Origin: an uncultured Eggerthellaceae bacterium
GTDB lineage: Bacteria > Actinomycetota > Coriobacteriia > Coriobacteriales > Eggerthellaceae
DNA: 9,239 bases
Assembly: GCA_910577495.1 (NCBI GenBank)
Contig: CAJTML010000087.1
Span: 1 to 9,239 of the forward strand
Reading direction: 5' to 3'
Below the pieces are notes generated by a model. That model was not told the DNA's origin and searched no databases. It saw only the letters and a list, made by a program, of their open reading frames with translations. Positions within the stretch are counted from its first letter, which is position 1; each line of letters opens with the position of its first letter. Shown in pieces: positions 1 to 5,731 of this stretch. The position numbers and the translations under genes were made by a program.

Positions 1-718
1 TGTCTATGATCGCCTCTCACCTTGTTCTGATTGCGGCGGTAGCGGCCTTGCTGAGGACGGCAAAGAAGTTACGTGTCCGCAGTGTAATGGCCAGGGTCGC
101 GTGGTAACGGTACAGCGCACGTTCTTGGGTGACATGCAAACGGCTACCACCTGTCCTGAGTGCGGTGGCAGCGGTAAGGTCATTGAAAATCCGTGTCCTG
201 AATGTGAGGGGCAGGGTCGTGTGCCCGATAGGCAGCGTGTAACCGTTGAGGTTCCTGCGGGCATTAAAGATGGTCAGCAGCTGCGCATTTCTGGATTTGG
301 CGAAGCGGGCTTACGTGGCGCACGCGCGGGAGACTTGATTGTTACCTGCCGGATTCAGCCCCATGAGTTCTTTAAGCGCGAAGGAGACTCGCTCCATGCG
401 CGCGCCAACATCTCTATGGTACAAGCAGCACTGGGTGCTGACATTGAACTTGACGGTATTTTGCCCGACGAAAAAGTGAGCGTTCACATTCCTGAGGGCT
501 GCCAGAATGATCAGGTTATTCGCGTAAAAGGTTTTGGCATGCCGAAGTTTAGGAGTGACAGTAGAGGGGACATGTATGTGCATGTCACGGTTGTCATTCC
601 AAAGAAAGTTTCCAAGAAAGAGCGCGAGTTGCTTGAAGAGTTGGCTGAGGTTATGGGCGAAGAAGTGGCTGAAGTTCGCTCTCCGCTGCAAAAGCTCAAA
701 GACGCCTTTAACCAATAG
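1..718 (+). CDS. dnaJ: Chaperone DnaJ (Hsp40), 3' part
   Basis: DnaJ is the co-chaperone that delivers unfolded proteins to DnaK and stimulates its ATPase in the cytoplasm. The frame is open from base 2, so the gene begins outside the window. The 238 visible residues start just before the zinc region. All four CxxCxGxG repeats are present: CSDCGGSG, CPQCNGQG, CPECGGSG and CPECEGQG, which bind two zinc ions. They are followed by the two beta-rich substrate-binding domains, with the GDLIV...H.FF.R.GDSL pattern, the QAALG motif and a RGDMYVHV segment, and by the C-terminal dimerisation helices. The J-domain with its HPD motif and the Gly/Phe linker (about 140 residues in the family) must lie upstream, so full-length status cannot be judged. 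An ATG at 101 is internal and not the start. The stop codon overlaps the ribosome-binding site of rsmE, which suggests co-transcription and coupling. Confidence 0.96.
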   Translation, partial: VYDRLSPCSDCGGSGLAEDGKEVTCPQCNGQGRVVTVQRTFLGDMQTATTCPECGGSGKVIENPCPECEGQGRVPDRQRVTVEVPAGIKDGQQLRISGFGEAGLRGARAGDLIVTCRIQPHEFFKREGDSLHARANISMVQAALGADIELDGILPDEKVSVHIPEGCQNDQVIRVKGFGMPKFRSDSRGDMYVHVTVVIPKKVSKKERELLEELAEVMGEEVAEVRSPLQKLKDAFNQ

Positions 719-726
719 GACGCGTT

Positions 727-1506
727 ATGTCACTCCCGCATTTTTATCTGGAACGGCAAGTTCTCGCAGCTGAAGCGGAGCCTGAATTCGTTTTGCGTCT
801 CAGCGATGACGACGTAAAGCATGCGCGTGTTTTGCGCTTTAGTGACGGTGAGCATATTGCGGTAGTTGATGCTGCGCATGATTACTTCGAGTGCGAGATT
901 GTGTCGTTTGAGGGTACGTATCCGGTGGTGCGTATTGCGCAGCACTTGGAAGAGGAGCAGGATAGGCCGCTTGTGGTGTTGGTGCAAGGTCTGGCCAAGG
1001 GCGACAAGATGGAATCTATCATTCGCCATGCAACCGAAGTGGGCGTAGGAGCTTTTGTGCCCTTTGCCTGCGAACGTGCCATTGTGAAGCTGGATGCTAA
1101 GAAAGCGCAAGCTAAGTGCACGCGCTGGGAAGCAATTGCGAAAAGCGCGGCCATGCAATCTGGCCAACCTAGTATTCCCGAGGTCATGATGCCTCAGAAG
1201 CTGGGCGAAGTGTGCGAATTGATCAAAAACGCTCATGCGGTGTTGATTTGCTGGGAGGAAGCGCCTGGTACCGCAAAGCTTGCGAACGCTTTGCATGAAG
1301 GGCTGGTTGCAGCTGGAGCTGAACCGCGCGATGCGCGCATTGTGGTTGTGGTTGGTCCTGAAGGCGGGCTTACACAGGCAGAAGTTGATGCGCTGCTTGC
1401 AAGTAACCCTCATGCCGCGCTTGTGACACTCGGACCGTCTATTTTGCGTACTGAAACGGCGGGTGTGGTTGCACCAGCGCTCGTTTTATATGAGCTTCGC
1501 CGTTAA
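727..1506 (+). CDS. rsmE: 16S rRNA (uracil(1498)-N3)-methyltransferase RsmE
   Basis: RsmE methylates N3 of U1498 in helix 44 of 16S rRNA, using S-adenosylmethionine, on the assembled 30S subunit. The 259-residue protein has the usual length. It has an N-terminal PUA-like RNA-binding domain (KHARVLR at 31-37) and a C-terminal SPOUT/trefoil-knot domain: KGDKMESIIRHATEVGV at 91-107, RW at 133-134, GPEGG at 210-214 and LGPSILRTETA at 235-245, the last two forming the SAM-binding knot. The ATG is preceded by AGGA at 717-720, which overlaps the dnaJ stop, with six bases of spacing. The segment after RW reads KSAAMQSGQ, where many homologues have EAAEQSGR-like residues, so two charged positions are replaced. 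The dnaJ–rsmE–mtaB order is common in Gram-positive bacteria. The assignment rests on several family motifs. Confidence 0.95.
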   Translation: MSLPHFYLERQVLAAEAEPEFVLRLSDDDVKHARVLRFSDGEHIAVVDAAHDYFECEIVSFEGTYPVVRIAQHLEEEQDRPLVVLVQGLAKGDKMESIIRHATEVGVGAFVPFACERAIVKLDAKKAQAKCTRWEAIAKSAAMQSGQPSIPEVMMPQKLGEVCELIKNAHAVLICWEEAPGTAKLANALHEGLVAAGAEPRDARIVVVVGPEGGLTQAEVDALLASNPHAALVTLGPSILRTETAGVVAPALVLYELRR

Positions 1507-1545
1507 CATATGCCAAGGAAGGCATCTACTTGAGAAAGTTGCTCA

Positions 1546-2775
1546 ATGAAATTTTGTGTCGTTAACCTGGGATGCAAGGTCAACAAGGTTGAATCCGATG
1601 CCTTCGCCACTGCGCTTTTAGCACGTGGCTGTGAAGCGGTTGAACTTGCCGATGCTGAGTTGGTCATTATAAACACGTGCACGGTCACTGGCGAGGCCGA
1701 AAAAAAGACGCGCAAAGTAACACGTCAGGCGCTGACGCGCGCACCTTTTGCCCAGGTAGTTGTAACGGGTTGTGCGGCAGCCATCAATGCAGATGAATTT
1801 CTTGGAATGGATGAGCGTGTATCGGTTGTTGGTAAAACAACGCTGCTTGATCTGCTGCAACAGCAGACCATGGCTCGGTTGCAACACGATGGCTTTCGCA
1901 CGCGTGTGGGGGTAAAGTTGCAAGATGGATGCAATAATGCGTGCACGTATTGCATTGTGCGCGTGGCGCGCGGCAAAGCATACAGCATCAGCGCACAACA
2001 GGTTATTGACGAGTGTGTGGCTTTGGCGCGCGATGGTGTTAAAGAGATCGTTTTGACGGGCATCAATCTGGGGTCATATCGTGATATATCCGACAACGAG
2101 GAGGCTCCCTTAACGCTGGCGGGACTTCTTCGTGCGCTGTTGGAAACTACGAAAGATCTACATGCAGAAGGTGAGCCGCCCGTGCGTTTTCGCGTCTCCA
2201 GTGTTGAGCCAAAAGATATTGACGACGACTTTGTAGAGCTTTTGGCCAGCTCAGATGGTCGAATCTGCAGGCATCTTCACCTGCCACTGCAGTCGGGTAG
2301 CTCAAAAGTGCTCAAAGAGATGGCGCGTCCCTATGACGCAGTGTATTTTGCGCAGTTGGTAGAAACACTCTACAATCGCGTGCCTGAGCTCTCACTTTCA
2401 ACCGACATTATTGTTGGCTTTCCGGGGGAGACCGAAGCGGAATTTCAGGAAACCTGCGACATGGCGCGTCGGTGTCAATTCTCAAAAATTCACGTCTTTC
2501 CCTACTCTCCACGCGAGGGAACCCCGGCAGCAAAACGCACCGATCAGGTGGATCCGCAGGTTAAAACGCGACGTGCAGCTGAGTTGAGGACTCTGGCAAA
2601 AACGCTGCGACACCAGGACTTTATGAGGCGCATCGGCAATCAGGAGTGGGTGCTGGTTGAAGAGGGTGGCCAAGGCACGACGGAGAGCTACCATGAGGTT
2701 GTGCTTGGAAAAGCGTACCCGTGTGGTTCTTTGGTGCAGGTTGCTCTAACGGATGAGATGCGTATTGATGAGTGA
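1546..2775 (+). CDS. mtaB: tRNA t6A37 methylthiotransferase MtaB (radical SAM)
   Basis: MtaB converts N6-threonylcarbamoyladenosine at position 37 of ANN-decoding tRNAs to its 2-methylthio form. In order, the 409 residues show an N-terminal UPF0004 domain with three cluster cysteines (C10 in NLGCKVN, C45 in NTCTVT, C76 in TGCAA), a radical-SAM CxxxCxxC at C129/C133/C136 for the second 4Fe-4S cluster, the LHLPLQSGS motif (244-252), TDIIVGFPGE (286-295), and a C-terminal TRAM-like RNA-binding segment from about 363. NLGCKVN near the N-terminus favours MtaB over MiaB or RimO. After the SAM cysteines the protein reads CIVRVARG, where MiaB proteins usually have CIVPYARG. The start is fixed by an in-frame stop at 1531-1533 with no other start codon before 1546. 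The SD is modest (GAGAAAG at 1532-1538). It lies 39 nt after rsmE. Confidence 0.93.
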   Translation: MKFCVVNLGCKVNKVESDAFATALLARGCEAVELADAELVIINTCTVTGEAEKKTRKVTRQALTRAPFAQVVVTGCAAAINADEFLGMDERVSVVGKTTLLDLLQQQTMARLQHDGFRTRVGVKLQDGCNNACTYCIVRVARGKAYSISAQQVIDECVALARDGVKEIVLTGINLGSYRDISDNEEAPLTLAGLLRALLETTKDLHAEGEPPVRFRVSSVEPKDIDDDFVELLASSDGRICRHLHLPLQSGSSKVLKEMARPYDAVYFAQLVETLYNRVPELSLSTDIIVGFPGETEAEFQETCDMARRCQFSKIHVFPYSPREGTPAAKRTDQVDPQVKTRRAAELRTLAKTLRHQDFMRRIGNQEWVLVEEGGQGTTESYHEVVLGKAYPCGSLVQVALTDEMRIDE

Positions 2776-2793
2776 GGCGCTTCGTAAAATCCC

Positions 2794-2831
2794 TGTATCA
2801 GTTCCCAGAGATGCGATGGGCTCGTGATACA
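2794..2831. repeat. Imperfect inverted repeat over the phoH promoter
   Basis: Perfect seven-base arms TGTATCA (2794-2800) and TGATACA (2825-2831) flank an inner pair CCCA (2804-2807) and TGGG (2817-2820). The outer arms lie 31 bp apart centre to centre, close to three helical turns. The right arm is part of the extended -10 element of phoH. It could be a repressor operator, or an RNA hairpin in transcripts reading through from mtaB. No U-rich run follows, so it is not an intrinsic terminator. Confidence 0.55.
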
Positions 2832-2840
2832 ATTTCGCCA
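2825..2840 (+). promoter_or_regulatory. Extended -10 promoter for a leaderless phoH mRNA
   Basis: TG-A-TACAAT at 2825-2833 matches an extended -10 element (TGn then five of six bases of TATAAT). If TACAAT occupies -12 to -7, +1 falls on 2840, the A of the phoH ATG. A convincing -35 is absent; TTCCCA at 2802-2807 is the nearest resemblance but sits 20 bp away. No purine-rich SD site occurs before this ATG. Leaderless transcription with this exact spacing is common in actinobacteria; here it is inferred from sequence only. Confidence 0.6.
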
Positions 2841-3796
2841 TGACTGATAAGACACAGATAACACTTACCGTACCTGATAGCGTCAATATGGCGCTGATCG
2901 TCGGTCGCGCAGATGAATTGCTGCATTTGGTGCAAGATGCGTTTCATGCACGCATCACAGTGCGCGGCAATTCAGTCATTTTGGAGGGCGACCCGCTTGA
3001 AGTGCAGACGCTTACGGCGCTTTTTTCCGATCTGATTAAGCTTGTTGAGGCGGGCGAAGCACCCAATGCTGACTATATTCGCCATGCTATTGATCTTTTG
3101 CGTACGGCCGAATTTGCACCGCAAACCCTTCGCGAAGATATTTTGCTCACGTATAGAGGTCGGGCAATTCGGCCTAAAACCTCTGGTCAGAAGCTGTATG
3201 TAGACGCCATTCGCGACAACACCATTACGTTTGGTATTGGGCCTGCGGGCACCGGAAAGACGTATCTTGCAATGGCTATGGCGGTGGCAGCCCTCAAACG
3301 CAAAGAGGTTGGACGCATTATCTTGACGCGTCCAGTAGTTGAGGCGGGCGAGAGTCTCGGTTTTTTGCCGGGTACGCTCACGGAAAAGATTGACCCGTAT
3401 ATTCGCCCCTTGTATGATGCGCTGTTTGATATGACTGATATGGAGCGCGCCAATCAGCTCATTGAAAGTGGGGTCATTGAGATTGCGCCTTTGGCGTTTA
3501 TGCGTGGACGCACCCTCAATGACAGCTTCATTATTTTGGACGAAGCGCAAAATACTACGCCTGAACAGCTGAAAATGTTTTTAACCAGGCTTGGATTTGG
3601 TTCGAAGATGGTTATTACGGGTGATATTACGCAGCTGGATTTGCCGCATGGCATCTCTGGTTTAAAGGGTGCTCGATCCATCTTGGAGGGCGTGCACGAT
3701 ATAGCTTTTTGCGAGTTTAGCGGTAAAGACGTTGTTCGACATTCATTGGTAGCAGCCATTGTTGCGGCGTATGATCGTGCGGTGGCGAAAGGGTAG
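2840..3796 (+). CDS. phoH: PhoH-like P-loop ATPase (PhoH/YbeZ family)
   Basis: This is a PhoH/YbeZ-family cytoplasmic NTPase resembling the core of superfamily 1 helicases. Members almost always neighbour ybeY and are implicated in RNA and ribosome maturation, though the exact substrate is uncertain. The 318 residues have the family length. A KH-like N-terminal region (about 10-75) precedes the PhoH domain with Walker A GPAGTGKT (134-141), the ILTRPVVEAGE...GFLPG motif (161-178), Walker B IILDEAQN (231-238), MVITGD (257-262) and a QLDLP motif (265-269). ATG 2840 is chosen because it gives the normal N-terminus and sits exactly at the predicted transcription start. It is the only complete gene here with no SD-like sequence. 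It follows mtaB after 64 nt and is separated from ybeY by two bases, so it probably heads the phoH–ybeY–dgkA–era operon. Confidence 0.94.
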   Translation: MTDKTQITLTVPDSVNMALIVGRADELLHLVQDAFHARITVRGNSVILEGDPLEVQTLTALFSDLIKLVEAGEAPNADYIRHAIDLLRTAEFAPQTLREDILLTYRGRAIRPKTSGQKLYVDAIRDNTITFGIGPAGTGKTYLAMAMAVAALKRKEVGRIILTRPVVEAGESLGFLPGTLTEKIDPYIRPLYDALFDMTDMERANQLIESGVIEIAPLAFMRGRTLNDSFIILDEAQNTTPEQLKMFLTRLGFGSKMVITGDITQLDLPHGISGLKGARSILEGVHDIAFCEFSGKDVVRHSLVAAIVAAYDRAVAKG

Positions 3797-3798
3797 TT

Positions 3799-4257
3799 AT
3801 GGATATTTTAGTAACGTATGAGGCGCACAAAGAAGACTTAGAGCGTTTGCCCATTTATGAGTTGACGCAATTTGTCCTGTCACAGGAAGCCCAGCCGGAA
3901 AACACGGAAGTCTCAGTGACCTTTGTGACTGATGAGGTTATTGCGCAGCTCAATGAGAAGTATCGCCAAAAGGTAGGACCGACCGACGTCTTGTCGTTTG
4001 AGTGCGATGGCGCCCAGAGTGATCTGGAGCTTCCGATCATTGACGACGAAGTGTTTGAGTTGGGGGACGTGGTGATTGCTCCGGATGTTGCTATTCGCCA
4101 ATCATATGAGTTTGGTACCACGTTTGAAGAAGAGATTAGCTTGTTGCTGGTGCACGGTCTCTTGCACCTATGTGGTTACGATCACATTGAGGATGCAGAA
4201 GCTGAGGTAATGGAGGGTCGCGAGGCGCAGATTTTGGCAGCCTGGTCTCATCGCTAG
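3799..4257 (+). CDS. ybeY: Endoribonuclease YbeY (rRNA maturation factor)
   Basis: YbeY is a zinc-dependent single-strand endoribonuclease needed for 16S rRNA 3'-end maturation and 70S ribosome quality control. The 152-residue protein is full length for the family. It contains the metal-binding motif HGLLHLCGYDH, with H119, H123 and H129 as zinc ligands, and the conserved NEKYRQKVGPTDVLSF stretch (52-67) including the Arg (R56) required for function in E. coli. LGDVVIAPDVA (88-98) is another family signature. The start has a strong SD (GAAAGGG at 3787-3793, five bases from ATG) inside the end of phoH, and only two bases separate the genes, so translation is probably coupled. YbeY is known to interact functionally with Era, encoded two genes downstream. 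Confidence 0.96.
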   Translation: MDILVTYEAHKEDLERLPIYELTQFVLSQEAQPENTEVSVTFVTDEVIAQLNEKYRQKVGPTDVLSFECDGAQSDLELPIIDDEVFELGDVVIAPDVAIRQSYEFGTTFEEEISLLLVHGLLHLCGYDHIEDAEAEVMEGREAQILAAWSHR

Positions 4258-4265
4258 AAGGCGTC

Positions 4266-4727
4266 ATGGTGCAAGAAACACATTCGACACCTCTGAAAAC
4301 TGAATCGCCTGATGGGCATGAGCAGTTTGTTCGCAATTCTCAGTCTAAGCAACAAAGAGCCTCATTCTCATTAGGTCGCGCCTTTGGTTGTGCTGCTGAA
4401 GGCTTTTGGTATGCGCTTCGCACGCAGCGCAACATGAAGATCCATCTGCTTGTGTTGGTTTTGGTAGTGGTGTTGGGGTTGCTCTTTCGCATTGATACAC
4501 CCGCATGGCTGGCGGTGGTTTTGAGTTGTGCGTTGGTGATTGGTGCTGAGTGCATTAATACGGCGTTAGAATCGCTGGTTGACCTGGTATCACCTGAGTA
4601 TCACATCTTGGCTAAACGGGCGAAAGACTGTGCCGCTGCGGCGGTGCTTGTGTGTGCGGTTGGTGCGGTTGTGGTCGGCCTTATTATTTTTGTGCCCGCA
4701 GTATATGCGCTTTTTGCGGGTGTATAG
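4266..4727 (+). CDS. dgkA: Diacylglycerol/undecaprenol kinase (DgkA family)
   Basis: This small integral-membrane lipid kinase uses ATP to phosphorylate diacylglycerol or, as is typical in Gram-positive bacteria, undecaprenol, feeding the carrier for cell-wall synthesis. The signature is clear: E95-CI-N98-TALE102, then VDLVSPEYH (105-113) and AKRAKD (116-121) with K120/D121. These correspond to the E. coli residues E69, N72, E76, K94 and D95 that form the active site. Three hydrophobic segments are visible at about 58-75, 79-97 and 124-150. A hydrophilic N-terminal extension of about 35 residues precedes the amphipathic helix (FSLGRAFGCAAEGF), making the 153-residue protein longer than many relatives. 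ATG 4266 is supported by AGAAGG at 4256-4261, overlapping the ybeY stop. Sequence alone cannot settle the lipid preference; undecaprenol is inferred from the Gram-positive context. Confidence 0.9.
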   Translation: MVQETHSTPLKTESPDGHEQFVRNSQSKQQRASFSLGRAFGCAAEGFWYALRTQRNMKIHLLVLVLVVVLGLLFRIDTPAWLAVVLSCALVIGAECINTALESLVDLVSPEYHILAKRAKDCAAAAVLVCAVGAVVVGLIIFVPAVYALFAGV

Positions 4728-4742
4728 CAAAAGGATTACTAC

Positions 4743-5684
4743 ATGGATTTAGATTACTTGTTGCATACCGATCTTGATAGTCAGCCTGAGCATTTCAAAT
4801 CAGGCTTTGTTACGCTTATTGGCCGTCCCAATGCGGGAAAGTCAACGCTGCTCAATGCCATCATGGGTCAAAAGATTGCCATCACCTCTGATACCGCACA
4901 AACAACGCGCCATCGCTTTCGTGCGGTATTGACCAAAGAAGACTTTCAGATGGTTATTGTTGACACGCCAGGTCTTCATAAACCGCACGACGTATTAGGC
5001 GAAGAGCTCAACACCTCAGCACTCAAAGCGCTTGAAGATGTTGACGTAGTGGCTATGCTCATTGATGCTTCGGCTGAAGTTGGCAGGGGTGATGTTTGGG
5101 TGGCGCAGCAGCTTGAGCACACCGCAGCGAAAAAGATTTGCGTGCTTTCCAAGGTTGATCTCGTTTCGCCTGAGCAGCTGGACAAACAGCGACAGGCCGC
5201 TGAGGCGCTGTGCGCATGGGACGCTATGGTGGGTCTGTCTTCGGTATCGGGTAAAAACCTGGATGCATTTATAGAAGAAGTTGTCTATTTGTTGCCAGAA
5301 GGACCTAAGTGGTTCCCTGATGATATGCAGACTGACCAGCCCATTGAGGTTATTGTTGCTGAATTTATTCGCGAAAAGATCCTTCGTTCTTTTACCGATG
5401 AGGTGCCACATGCCATTGGTGTGCAGGTAGAAGAGATGGAGTACGTCAAAAAGAAGGACCTCTATAGAATTTATGCCATGGTCTACGTTGAGCGTGATAG
5501 TCAAAAGGGCATAATCATTGGAAAACAGGGGGCTGCACTTAAGAAAATCGGTACCGAAGCACGACAAGATTTAGAGCAGCTTTTGGGGTGTAAGGTCTTT
5601 TTGGATTTACGCGTTAAGGTCAAGAAAAACTGGCGCCGTGACGCTAACCAGATCCGCCGCTTCGGATATGGCGAAGGTGCCTAG
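4743..5684 (+). CDS. era: GTPase Era (30S assembly factor)
   Basis: Era is an essential GTPase that binds the 3' end of 16S rRNA and checks late 30S assembly. In order, the 313 residues show G1 GRPNAGKST (27-35), G2 with QTTR (53-56), G3 DTPG (74-77), G4 SKVD (136-139), G5 around SSVSG (166-170), and a C-terminal KH domain with the GKQG loop (260-263) in a GIIIGKQGAALKKIG stretch. The G4 motif has Ser where the consensus NKxD has Asn, the residue that contacts the guanine base; the Asp that gives specificity is kept. The KH domain separates Era from the related Der GTPase. The start has AAGGA at 4731-4735, seven bases before ATG. It lies 15 nt after dgkA, an arrangement conserved in Firmicutes and Actinobacteria. 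It ends this operon segment; no clear terminator follows. Confidence 0.96.
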   Translation: MDLDYLLHTDLDSQPEHFKSGFVTLIGRPNAGKSTLLNAIMGQKIAITSDTAQTTRHRFRAVLTKEDFQMVIVDTPGLHKPHDVLGEELNTSALKALEDVDVVAMLIDASAEVGRGDVWVAQQLEHTAAKKICVLSKVDLVSPEQLDKQRQAAEALCAWDAMVGLSSVSGKNLDAFIEEVVYLLPEGPKWFPDDMQTDQPIEVIVAEFIREKILRSFTDEVPHAIGVQVEEMEYVKKKDLYRIYAMVYVERDSQKGIIIGKQGAALKKIGTEARQDLEQLLGCKVFLDLRVKVKKNWRRDANQIRRFGYGEGA

Positions 5685-5692
5685 GTATCAGC

Positions 5693-5705
5693 TACAATAG
5701 GGTGA
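5693..5705 (+). promoter_or_regulatory. Putative promoter of the PASTA protein gene
   Basis: TACAAT at 5693-5698, in the 47-nt gap after era, matches five of six bases of the -10 consensus and would start transcription near 5705. I found no convincing -35 at 16-18 bp. Transcripts from here would lack the GTG at 5702 but include the SD at 5718 and the ATG at 5732. Read-through from era is also possible. Confidence 0.4.
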
Positions 5706-5717
5706 ACTCATTTCGAC

Positions 5718-5723
5718 AAGGAG
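5718..5723 (+). promoter_or_regulatory. SD site that decides the PASTA protein start
   Basis: AAGGAG lies eight bases before ATG 5732 but only two before the in-frame ATG at 5726 and downstream of GTG 5702. Spacing therefore selects 5732, which gives a protein opening with MICPQC, the usual start of zinc-ribbon proteins. Confidence 0.8.
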
Positions 5724-5731
5724 ATATGTGC

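Noticed and set aside
311..1413. Long minus-strand open frames opposite dnaJ and rsmE
   Set aside because: They mirror strongly conserved plus-strand genes, have no domain pattern or SD, and contain the irregular residue mix typical of antisense frames.
1510..1525. ATGCC-AAGGAA-GGCAT hairpin with an SD-like loop before mtaB
   Set aside because: Only five base pairs, and the loop AAGGAA is about 25 nt from the ATG, so it is not clearly the mtaB ribosome site. Too weak for a riboswitch or attenuator call.
2972..3550. 192-codon minus-strand frame opposite phoH (and a 183-codon one opposite era)
   Set aside because: No recognisable family and full overlap with well-supported plus-strand genes; they arise from codon bias in those genes.
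4585..5691. GTATCAG as a shared regulatory word at the phoH and PASTA promoters
   Set aside because: GTATCA also occurs twice within the dgkA coding sequence, and the word sits at different distances from the two -10 elements, so there is no consistent site.
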